64,000 bases of DNA, taken from contig JBMNSJ010000001.1 of the NCBI GenBank assembly GCA_050945135.1, positions 42,339-106,338 of the forward strand, in the 5' to 3' direction. The DNA comes from WRIS01 sp050945135 (GTDB lineage: Bacteria > Actinomycetota > Coriobacteriia > Coriobacteriales > Eggerthellaceae). How positions within the stretch are numbered: the first letter of the stretch is position 1; every line of letters begins with the position of its first letter. Both the position numbers and the translations under genes were made by a program. Positions 8,012 through 15,097 of the stretch are shown here, in pieces. The notes below the pieces were generated by a model, which had not been told where the DNA came from, did no database searches, and worked only from the letters and a program-made list of their open reading frames with translations.

Positions 8012-8455
8012 ATGTCCCAAACAAAGAATACCTACCTCGGCTTGATTTTTGCCCTCGTACTCTGTCTCGGAATGCTTGCCTTTGCAAGCGCTTGCACAAG
8101 CAGCTCAACAGGTGGCGTTCAAGAAACCAGCGATTCACGCGTAACGTATGAGGATAAAACTCTCACGGTAGCTCTTGAAGAAAATGGATCTACCGGCTAT
8201 ATCTGGTCAGTCACGAAAGAGGGCACTGCTCTCACCGAGCTCGATGATGAATATGTTTCAGATGCTGATGAGGATGAGCAAATGGCTGGCGCAGGAGGCA
8301 CTCATACCTATCGTTTTGAGGGCAGCTCTGAAGGAACTACCACTCTAAGCTTTGTGAACTCTCAGCCTTGGGAGCCAAAAGAAGACGATGAGAAACTCAC
8401 CATTGAAGTGAAGACCAAAGCTGATGGCACGATTGAAACAGTGACCATACTTTAA
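8012..8455 (+). CDS. Lipoprotein with chagasin-type (I42) cysteine protease inhibitor domain
   Basis: Exported lipoprotein of 147 residues: positive start, hydrophobic helix to residue 27 and a lipobox FASAC with the modified Cys at 28. The mature part carries all three chagasin loops: NGSTGYIW (BC loop, usually NPTTGY), GAGGTHTY (DE loop, GxGG) and SQPWEP (FG loop, RPW-like). Chagasins are tight inhibitors of papain-family cysteine proteases. In an oral or gut bacterium the target may be host or competitor proteases (inference). It stands alone, with its own GAAAGGA ribosome site about 9 bases upstream. Confidence 0.85.
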   Translation: MSQTKNTYLGLIFALVLCLGMLAFASACTSSSTGGVQETSDSRVTYEDKTLTVALEENGSTGYIWSVTKEGTALTELDDEYVSDADEDEQMAGAGGTHTYRFEGSSEGTTTLSFVNSQPWEPKEDDEKLTIEVKTKADGTIETVTIL

Positions 8456-8469
8456 CTAAATCATACTTC

Positions 8470-8739
8470 TCAACAGAAGCTGTCTCTTTGTGGCTTAATC
8501 TGGTTTTCCAGCTCGACGATTCTATCGATGGGAAACTCTGAGGCGGCCACAAAGTGTTTTATCTGCTCGATTTCTGATGAGTCAATAAGCAGCGACATGC
8601 CGCAACAAGCTTTCGCAGCAGGAGGCACGGGAGATATCTTTGGTTTGAAACCCTCTTTTTTAAGCAAGCTATACAGCTCAAGTCCATCAGTATGAGTATG
8701 AAACAAAACATAGAAAGCAGTATTTCCCACAATCAGCAC
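8470..8739 (-). CDS. DUF3343 protein (putative Se/S carrier-like)
   Basis: Small soluble protein of about 89 residues. The pattern YVLFHTHTDGLELYSLLKKEGFKPKISPVPPAAKACCGMSLLI is that of DUF3343, which Pfam names a putative Se/S carrier-like family: a ferredoxin-like fold with a conserved Cys-Gly (CCG near residue 46). The exact start is unsure: GTG codons at 8757, 8739 and 8730 are in frame; 8739 has AAGAG five bases upstream. It overlaps the end of the activase gene and is the last gene of a four-gene operon. It may pass sulfur or selenium between the desulfurase-like enzyme and an acceptor (inference). Confidence 0.8.
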   Translation of the reverse strand: MLIVGNTAFYVLFHTHTDGLELYSLLKKEGFKPKISPVPPAAKACCGMSLLIDSSEIEQIKHFVAASEFPIDRIVELENQIKPQRDSFC

Positions 8740-9512
8740 CTCAGCTCTTGAGCACACAAAGCCGCGCCAATCGCACCTGCGTAGCGCGCACGTGTCTCTG
8801 TTTGAACCGATTGCTTCATCTGCACCGACAAGCGTTCAACAAGATAGCCGTTATCGCACAAGCCTCCCGTAAGAAACACCTGCTCGTTTGACTTGCGCGA
8901 AGTCATAGCACACACCTTCGATACCACCGATTCAATAACAGCATAGGCAATGTTTTCGCGGGGTGTTCCTTGCCCGATAAGGCTGATTACCTCGGTCTCG
9001 GCAAACACTGTGCAAAGTGAAGAGATGGCTGTTGGGCTGCCCTTTTGAGCCAATTCTGATAGATCTGCTTGGCTTACATTAAGCCGATTTGCCATAATCT
9101 CGAGAAACTTCCCCGTTCCTGCAGAGCATTTGTCATTCATAACAAAGGAGGACACTTTACCTTTTTCAAGCGTGATTATCTTTGTGTCTTGCCCACCAAC
9201 ATCTATCACAGTTCCATCTGACTCGAACAGATAGTGCGCCCCCTTTGCATGACAAGTTATCTCAGTGACAAGCTTATCAGCATAAGGAACAGCAACTCGA
9301 CCGTATCCTGTAGCAACACACCGAGAGCTTTGCACGAGATACCCTTTTTCCTCGAGCATATCGTGCACCCGTTCTGCTGCCTCAATACTGCTGTAGCCCG
9401 TGGGGCACAAAAAGACCTCGTGAATCTCGCCATCTCTTACGACAGCAACTTTTGTCGCGCTAGAACCTAGGTCAATTCCGATGTCATAATCTGCTAGCTT
9501 TTCCTCAAACAT
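8733..9512 (-). CDS. BadF/BadG/HgdC-type ATPase activator of the double-cubane protein
   Basis: ASKHA-fold ATPase of 259 residues that injects an electron into a 2-hydroxyacyl-CoA dehydratase-like partner, driven by ATP. Seen: DIGIDLGSSATKVAVV phosphate-1 motif (residue 9 on), VIDVGGQDTKII phosphate-2, NDKCSAGTGKFLE and SSLCTVFAETEVISL, whose cysteines hold the [4Fe-4S] cluster bridging the homodimer, and FLTGGLCDN adenosine motif. This is the single-domain form (HgdC/YjiL size). The ATG is 3 bases after the preceding PLP-enzyme gene, with AAGG upstream. The partner is the HgdB-like gene two positions upstream. Confidence 0.93.
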   Translation of the reverse strand: MFEEKLADYDIGIDLGSSATKVAVVRDGEIHEVFLCPTGYSSIEAAERVHDMLEEKGYLVQSSRCVATGYGRVAVPYADKLVTEITCHAKGAHYLFESDGTVIDVGGQDTKIITLEKGKVSSFVMNDKCSAGTGKFLEIMANRLNVSQADLSELAQKGSPTAISSLCTVFAETEVISLIGQGTPRENIAYAVIESVVSKVCAMTSRKSNEQVFLTGGLCDNGYLVERLSVQMKQSVQTETRARYAGAIGAALCAQELRC

Positions 9513-9515
9513 ACA

Positions 9516-10658
9516 TCAAGCCTTTTCATGGGTAATTTTTTCTAGAACCGAAAGGGTAAAATCGACTTCCTCTGCGGTATTAAACACTGAAAAGCTAAAG
9601 CGAAGAGCTCCTGTTTCTGCGGTGCCAAGAGCTTCATGCATGAGCGGCGCGCAATGAGCGCCTGCACGTGTGCAAATACCAAAATCGGCATCGAGGCGAT
9701 CTGCAATCTGCGAAGCATCGAAACCGTCTAAGTTCAGAGTAACGATGCCGCAATTACCGCAAGCTTCAGCTCCTCCATAGATGGTGACACCCTTAAGTGA
9801 GCTTGCGCCCGTTCTGAAGCGCTCGGTAATTGATTCAAGGCTGCGCTGCAGGTTTTCGACGCCACGAGATTCCACATAGTCCAAACCTGCCGATAATCCT
9901 GCCAAGCCATGACTATTTATTGTGCCTGCCTCTAAACTCTCTGGCATAAGATGCGGATGATGTGCGTCAAAACTGTGTGTTCCTGAACCGCCCACCTTAT
10001 ATGGCGCAATCTCGATACCTTCTGCTACACAAAGACCACCCGTTCCTTGAGGGCCAAAAAGACCCTTGTGCCCCGTAAAGACCACAATGCCAATGCCTAA
10101 TTCTTGCATATCAAGAGGAAAATGCCCTGCCGTTTGAGCAGCATCAACCACAAGAAGCGTGTTGTGCGCAGCGCATAATTCACCCACGTGTCGCACATCA
10201 TACACATCGCCGGTAAGGTTGGAGACATGAGTCAGCACAAGTAACTTTGCCCCTTGTGCTAACTCATACTCAAGTGATTCATAATCCATGCGCCCTGCAC
10301 TTGATACAGGAACGAGAGCAAGGCTTGCACCCTGCTCTCGCTTTCGATAGAGCGGACGCAAGACTGAATTATGAGATGCTGCCGTGGTAAGTACGCGATC
10401 CCCGGGCTTGATCAATCCTTCAATAACAATGTTTAAAGCTTCGGTCGCATTGAGGGTAAAAGCAACCCGTCGCGGAGCAGAAGCATTGAAAAGCTTCGCT
10501 ATTTTCTCTCGCGTTTCATACACCGACATGGCTGCAGCAAGAGAAGCCTGATGCATCCCTCGGCCAGCCCCTCCAAATGTTGCGAGTGCTTGCATAACCG
10601 CACGGCTCACCTCGGGAGGCTTGACTAAGGTAGTAGCTGCATTGTCAAAGTAAATCAT
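9516..10658 (-). CDS. Cysteine desulfurase/selenocysteine lyase-like class V aminotransferase
   Basis: PLP enzyme of 380 residues. It starts MIYFDNAATTLVKPPEV, the hallmark of the cysteine desulfurase group related to TIGR01977. The PLP lysine is in FTGHKGLFGPQGTGG (about residue 205) and the catalytic cysteine in TRAGAHCAPLMHEALGT (about 340), placed as in the CsdB/SufS type. Expected reaction: release of S from Cys or Se from selenocysteine onto an enzyme persulfide/perselenide. The ATG at 10658 follows AAAGGA by 8 bases; an upstream in-frame ATG at 10766 would run into the neighbouring gene and is rejected. Gene order suggests it serves the double-cubane protein or the selenium pathway. 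Confidence 0.88.
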   Translation of the reverse strand: MIYFDNAATTLVKPPEVSRAVMQALATFGGAGRGMHQASLAAAMSVYETREKIAKLFNASAPRRVAFTLNATEALNIVIEGLIKPGDRVLTTAASHNSVLRPLYRKREQGASLALVPVSSAGRMDYESLEYELAQGAKLLVLTHVSNLTGDVYDVRHVGELCAAHNTLLVVDAAQTAGHFPLDMQELGIGIVVFTGHKGLFGPQGTGGLCVAEGIEIAPYKVGGSGTHSFDAHHPHLMPESLEAGTINSHGLAGLSAGLDYVESRGVENLQRSLESITERFRTGASSLKGVTIYGGAEACGNCGIVTLNLDGFDASQIADRLDADFGICTRAGAHCAPLMHEALGTAETGALRFSFSVFNTAEEVDFTLSVLEKITHEKA

Positions 10659-10686
10659 AGTCTTGTTCCTTTCAGCTCCTAGAGAT

Positions 10687-11961
10687 TTAGTCGTTGAGCA
10701 TCTCGATGAATGCACCGATTCTTGTTCTGAGCTGAGCCGCATCATTATCGGTGTAGTCAGTTTCAAGACTCAGCACAGGGATACCCACTTCGGCAAGTGC
10801 CTTCTCGACGCCCCTGCTTTCCATATCATAGAGATTACAAAACATGAGATGCGCATCAATCACGCCATCAACATTGTATTCCTTTGCGAGACGTAAAATA
10901 TCCTCAATACGCCCTTCGTTTGGTGTAAAGCACGCACAGTTATTGTGCATATAGCGCTCAGCCAAAGCCTCAACTTGCTCCTCGATGGTAGCACCATCTT
11001 CGCGGACCTGGTTTTCGAAATAGCGCGTTCCGGTGCAGCATTCCTCAACAACAACCGCAGCACCGCTGGTTTCGATAATGTGGTGCATCTTCCAGTTTGG
11101 GATAGACATCGGAGTGCCCGTAATCATGATGCGCTTAGTACCTTTCGGGAACACACTTACGCCATCGGCAATACGCTGCTCAAGCTCATCTGCCAGCTTG
11201 TTAGCCATCTCGACACAACGCGCAGCATCATCATAGAACGCTATCTGCGTCATTAAAAGCGCATCTTTTCCACTGATTGGAATAATTTCTGATTTCCTCG
11301 TTTCATGCACGCGCGCTAGCGCGGCCTTTTTGGCGTTAATAAGAACGATAGCATCGGCAAGACCCTCTTTTGTCACCTTATTGCCAGAGAATTCCTCTAC
11401 CCTATCCTTGAAATCAAGAATTTCTTGTTCCCATTTCTTATAGTCACATTCGCGTTTCATTTGCGGCATATCCATGATGTACATAGGCACGTCTTCTGCA
11501 AGAATCTCGTAAGCTTTTTTCTTGCCATCGCAGGTTGTTTCGCCAACATACATATCCGCAATTCTGAAGAAGGGGCAAGTCTTATCGATGCGCGCACCAA
11601 CTGAGGCTTTAATGAGAGAGCAGGTGTTTTTTGGCAAGACCTTTTCGCCTCCAGGTACCCAAAACTGCGAACCCGCACACAATCCTGTGGACACTCCCCC
11701 AGCGGCAATAATGATTTCGTCGGGAACAAAAATACAGAAGGTACCATAAACCTTCTTCCCCTGTTTTTGCAGTTCGATAAGTTCGGCAGGCCTGACCCCA
11801 TGTATTTCAGATACGACAAAGTCGTAAAATGCCATATTCTCAGGACGATTTTCTTGAGAGAGATAGATATCTCCGAATGATTGGGGAAGTGCTTGGCATA
11901 AAAGATCGTGGGTATCCAAATCCATCCCAAGTTCTTCCCACATATTTGCATAATCAGTCAT
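10687..11961 (-). CDS. Double-cubane cluster-type protein, 2-hydroxyacyl-CoA dehydratase (HgdB/YjiM) family
   Basis: Iron-sulfur protein of 424 residues. Cysteines lie at the family positions: CAGSQFWVPGGEKVLPKNTCSLIKASVG, TCPFFRIADMYVGETTCDGKKKAYE, ECCTGTRYFE, NNCACFTPNEGRI and HLMFCNLYD. One copy with one activase, and no alpha/beta pair or CoA-transferase, fits the DCCP/YjiM-YjiL class (a [8Fe-9S] double-cubane reductase of small substrates) better than a fermentative dehydratase. Its physiological substrate is unknown. The ATG at 11961 follows AAAGGTGA by about 6 bases; 21 further in-frame upstream codons are not needed. First gene of the operon, 51 bases downstream of a 23-base palindrome. 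Confidence 0.88.
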   Translation of the reverse strand: MTDYANMWEELGMDLDTHDLLCQALPQSFGDIYLSQENRPENMAFYDFVVSEIHGVRPAELIELQKQGKKVYGTFCIFVPDEIIIAAGGVSTGLCAGSQFWVPGGEKVLPKNTCSLIKASVGARIDKTCPFFRIADMYVGETTCDGKKKAYEILAEDVPMYIMDMPQMKRECDYKKWEQEILDFKDRVEEFSGNKVTKEGLADAIVLINAKKAALARVHETRKSEIIPISGKDALLMTQIAFYDDAARCVEMANKLADELEQRIADGVSVFPKGTKRIMITGTPMSIPNWKMHHIIETSGAAVVVEECCTGTRYFENQVREDGATIEEQVEALAERYMHNNCACFTPNEGRIEDILRLAKEYNVDGVIDAHLMFCNLYDMESRGVEKALAEVGIPVLSLETDYTDNDAAQLRTRIGAFIEMLND

Positions 11962-12011
11962 TAGATTCACCTTTTGTTTCCGTCTGTAGATTCTTACCGT
12001 AAAAGAATAAG

Positions 12012-12034
12012 ACCACTCGACCATGTCGAATGGT
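12012..12034. promoter_or_regulatory. 23-bp operator-like palindrome upstream of the double-cubane operon
   Basis: Arms ACCA-C-TCGAC and GTCGA-A-TGGT flank a 3-base centre (12022-12024); nine of ten arm positions pair. Length and two-fold symmetry are those of a dimeric regulator's site. It lies 51 bases upstream of the first start codon, where a repressor or activator would act. No regulator gene is adjacent. Confidence 0.6.
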
Positions 12035-12111
12035 GGCGCAGAAACAAGCTGGTGAGCTCGCCGACTACCTTTTAGTCATATGTCAGAAACGCACTTGTCA
12101 GGCTTATGCAG

Positions 12112-12142
12112 AAAAGCACCGGGGGCAGAATCGGGTACTTTT
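12112..12142 (-). terminator. Possible terminator hairpin between two minus-strand genes
   Basis: AAAAGCACC (12112-12120) pairs with GGTACTTTT (12134-12142) with one G-U, loop 13. It lies downstream of the glycosyltransferase and upstream of the palindrome. A smaller hairpin AACATC/GATGTT sits at 12163-12180. The T-run is short, so efficiency is uncertain. Confidence 0.4.
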
Positions 12143-12185
12143 GCCTTGACATTTCAGGCGATAACATCGGTGTTGATGTTGGGCG

Positions 12186-13382
12186 CTAGTATACCTTTCC
12201 TAAAAGCTCTTTGCACAGAGAAGTCCATGAAACGTCTTCGATGCTAGCTGAGCGGAGAGGCTCTGATGCAATACGTACGAGCGCTTCAGCTAGTTCACGT
12301 TCGAATGCTGGCAGACACTCTTCAAGAGGTTCATCAGTATTTTTCATGAGCGGTGGGCTTACATATGTAATGCTCGCTTTTGGGATGCGTGATTCAATCC
12401 AATCTCGAATACCGGGAAGATCAGTGATGACCACCTTACAGCCGCAAGCAAGGGCTTCAATAACCACCAAGGGCAGTCCCTCGAAAAACGACGGCAAGAC
12501 AAACACGTCGTTTCTTCGATAAGCCTCTGCAACTTGCGCAGGCGTGTACTTGCCGCGAAACAATACTGAGTATCGGCTCTGCTTCGCAAGAGCTTGAATG
12601 CTCTCGAGCTCCTCAATATGGCTGTGCCCTCCAATAAGTTCGAGCTCGAAATTATCACGCGTGTATGGAAGATACTCCAGTGCGCGGATGAGCGACTTCA
12701 CGCCTTTCTTTTCCCAAATTTTGCCTACATAAAGAAGCCTTAGCTTTCCTGGCGCAGATGCAGGAAGGCGTCCTCTATCATGAAAGAGCTTTGAATCATA
12801 GCCGGTTCCAATAACCGACACTTTGCTTTTCTCCACGCCATAGGTTTCGACGATTTCAGCAGCTTGCTCATCGTGTAGGGCAAAACAAGCATCCAGATTC
12901 TGCACCATGTGCGCAATATAGTCTTTCTCCAAATCATGCTTTCGCATCTGACGAATATCGGTGCCATGACAAATTGCCACCAGCGGTATATCAACAACCA
13001 CTTCACGAATGCTGGCACTCATGAGATAGAGGTGATGACAGATGATGAGGTCTGGCTCGAACTCTTCTATTACTGCAGTTACTGCACCTTGAAAGGCCGC
13101 TTTGAGCTGGTCGACCATCTCAGGAGTCATATCACAGTAGCGCGTTGAGGTGTAGGGCATCTCATCTGACATGCCCAGCACCGGAAAAGGCAAGGCATCC
13201 GTTTCGTAATACACTGGCTCAAAGCGAACGTCTCTAGGGAAAGACGGATTGTCGCTAGGCGCTATGCCTGCAATAACCGCCTGAGTGTGTCCAAGTTCGT
13301 GAAATGCCTTTACCATCTCGGCAAGGTAGACGCCGCTTCCCGTGCTGTCAGGCTTCTGTGTTGTAATACTAAGAATTTTCAT
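12186..13382 (-). CDS. Glycosyltransferase family 4 (GT4)
   Basis: Retaining GT-B glycosyltransferase of 398 residues. The N-terminal domain begins MKILSITTQKPDSTGSGVYLAEM, and the donor half has RLLYVGKIWEKKGVKSLIRA and the GT4 EX7E motif in PSFFEGLPLVVIEALACG (about residues 303-320). No membrane segment. It stands alone between the double-cubane operon and the divergent selA-selB unit, with no other envelope gene around, which is unusual for a wall or capsule enzyme. A role in selenium or thiol chemistry (a selenosugar step, as in SenB, or a bacillithiol/mycothiol-like first step) is conceivable but only inference. There is no clear ribosome site before the ATG. Confidence 0.85.
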   Translation of the reverse strand: MKILSITTQKPDSTGSGVYLAEMVKAFHELGHTQAVIAGIAPSDNPSFPRDVRFEPVYYETDALPFPVLGMSDEMPYTSTRYCDMTPEMVDQLKAAFQGAVTAVIEEFEPDLIICHHLYLMSASIREVVVDIPLVAICHGTDIRQMRKHDLEKDYIAHMVQNLDACFALHDEQAAEIVETYGVEKSKVSVIGTGYDSKLFHDRGRLPASAPGKLRLLYVGKIWEKKGVKSLIRALEYLPYTRDNFELELIGGHSHIEELESIQALAKQSRYSVLFRGKYTPAQVAEAYRRNDVFVLPSFFEGLPLVVIEALACGCKVVITDLPGIRDWIESRIPKASITYVSPPLMKNTDEPLEECLPAFERELAEALVRIASEPLRSASIEDVSWTSLCKELLGKVY

Positions 13383-13403
13383 TTGATGATAGTACTCAGT
13401 GGG

Positions 13404-13533
13404 CTTTACTTTGTAAAGAATCGGTCAAATACGAAGGTCTGACCGGTATTGTAATCACATACGCGACTGAATCGACCGATGGCAGAGTACTTTGCGATTC
13501 TAAGTAATTGCTCGCCCGTCAGTATCCTATAAT
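13404..13533 (+). promoter_or_regulatory. selA upstream region: palindrome and -10 element
   Basis: In the gap between the divergent glycosyltransferase and selA there is a 15-base palindrome CTTTAC-TTT-GTAAAG (13404-13418), an inverted pair ATCGGTC (13420-13426)/GACCGAT (13474-13480), and a perfect TATAAT at 13528-13533 without a good -35. A leader of about 65 bases with a CTGCC/GGCAG hairpin (13547-13551/13576-13580) would precede selA. Confidence 0.4.
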
Positions 13534-13604
13534 CGAGCCATCTTAGCTGCCACGGATTACCTTGCCTCCCACTCCGGCAGTAATGAACGCGAAAGGCCAC
13601 CCCT

Positions 13605-15095
13605 ATGGACGTAATGTCTCGAAATGATGCGCTCCGTGCGATTCCTTCAGTTGAAGAAGTTCTTAAAGCACTCGACAATGATCCGCTCATCGAGCAACTA
13701 CCTCGCTCAATCATTACCGATTGCGTCAGAAAAACGATTGAAGACACTCGCAAAAGCATCCTTGAGGGGAAGACGAACTCAAGTTCTTGTAAGCAGATTA
13801 GCGAAACAGCTCGTAATGCCGCTCGAAGCCTGATTCTCCCCTCCCTTAAGAAAGTAATCAACGTTTCAGGCATTATCATTCATACAAATCTTGGACGATC
13901 AAACCTTGCCGATGAAGCTTTGGAAGCGGTGTGTTCGGTTGCCAAAAACTATTCAACGCTTGAATATGACCCTGATACACTCTCTCGCGGAAGCAGGCAC
14001 TCGCACTGCGAACAGCTTATATGCGCCTTAACCGGTGCAGAATCAGCTATTGCAGTTAACAACAACGCTGCGGCAGTTATGATGATTCTTTCTGAGTTTT
14101 CTGCCGGAAAAGAAGCTATTGTCTCACGAGGTGAGCTTATAGAAATTGGTGGTTCGTTTCGCATTCCCGATATCATGCAGCTTTCTCAAGCGAAGATGGT
14201 TGAAGTAGGCACAACAAACAAGACACATCTTTCAGATTATGAGGCGGCAATTACCGACGATACTGCGCTTCTTCTGAAGGTTCATCCGTCGAACTATCGC
14301 ATTAAGGGTTTTACCGAAGCTGTTAAGGCTCAGTCATTGCGACGACTCGCCGACACCGAAAACCAGCGCAGAAAAGCCGAGTATCCTGAACAGCGTCCTC
14401 AGAAGAACGACTCGATTCTCGTATATGAAGACTTAGGCTCTGGTGCCTTAATCCCGCTTGAATGCTTTAATGAATACCCCGAGCCTACTGTCTCTGAGTC
14501 TCTTGAATCAGGCTGCGACCTGGTTTCTTTCTCTGGCGATAAGCTTCTCGGTGGCCCTCAAGCTGGCATCATCGTTGGTAAGAAGATCTTCATTGACCGG
14601 CTGAAGAAAAACTCTCTGGCTCGAGCCCTTCGTCTCGACAAAATGACTCTTGCCGCACTCGAAGCCACACTTCGCCTCTATTTTGATGGAGACAGAGTTC
14701 ATAAGGCAATTCCCACACTCGCCATGCTTTCCCTTTCCAAAGAAGAGCTCTATCAGCGAAGCATGTTACTGCATGACGCCCTCGAAAAGGCTCTTCCGGC
14801 TGATTGCGCCACACTTTCTGTCACAGAAGAGATAGCTCATGCGGGAGGGGGATCTCTTCCTATGAACGAAATTCCCTCCTATGTTGTTCGCATCGAATTT
14901 CTTAAGGGCGAAGCTCAAAAATGCGAGGAACATCTCATCAGAAAAAGAAGCACCCCTATTATTCCGCGCATCAAAAAGGAAGCCATTCTTTGTGATGTTC
15001 GTACTCTGATGTGCGAAGACGATATCTCGGAGATTGCTGATGCATTTCGTGAGTACTTCGTCACGCTTATATCGACAGGCAACAAAGAAGGTTAG
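13605..15095 (+). CDS. selA: L-seryl-tRNA(Sec) selenium transferase
   Basis: PLP enzyme of 496 residues that turns Ser-tRNA(Sec) into Sec-tRNA(Sec) with selenophosphate; a decamer in the cytoplasm. Seen: N-terminal tRNA-binding helices (to about residue 80), VINVSGIIIHTNLGRSNLADEALEAV, the EIGGSFRIPDIM region, TTNKTHLSDYE, and the PLP lysine K313 in SGDKLLGGPQAG. GAAAGG lies 8 bases before the ATG. selB starts two bases after the stop codon, so the two are co-expressed. Normal length; no sign of decay. Confidence 0.97.
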   Translation: MDVMSRNDALRAIPSVEEVLKALDNDPLIEQLPRSIITDCVRKTIEDTRKSILEGKTNSSSCKQISETARNAARSLILPSLKKVINVSGIIIHTNLGRSNLADEALEAVCSVAKNYSTLEYDPDTLSRGSRHSHCEQLICALTGAESAIAVNNNAAAVMMILSEFSAGKEAIVSRGELIEIGGSFRIPDIMQLSQAKMVEVGTTNKTHLSDYEAAITDDTALLLKVHPSNYRIKGFTEAVKAQSLRRLADTENQRRKAEYPEQRPQKNDSILVYEDLGSGALIPLECFNEYPEPTVSESLESGCDLVSFSGDKLLGGPQAGIIVGKKIFIDRLKKNSLARALRLDKMTLAALEATLRLYFDGDRVHKAIPTLAMLSLSKEELYQRSMLLHDALEKALPADCATLSVTEEIAHAGGGSLPMNEIPSYVVRIEFLKGEAQKCEEHLIRKRSTPIIPRIKKEAILCDVRTLMCEDDISEIADAFREYFVTLISTGNKEG

Positions 15096-15097
15096 CT

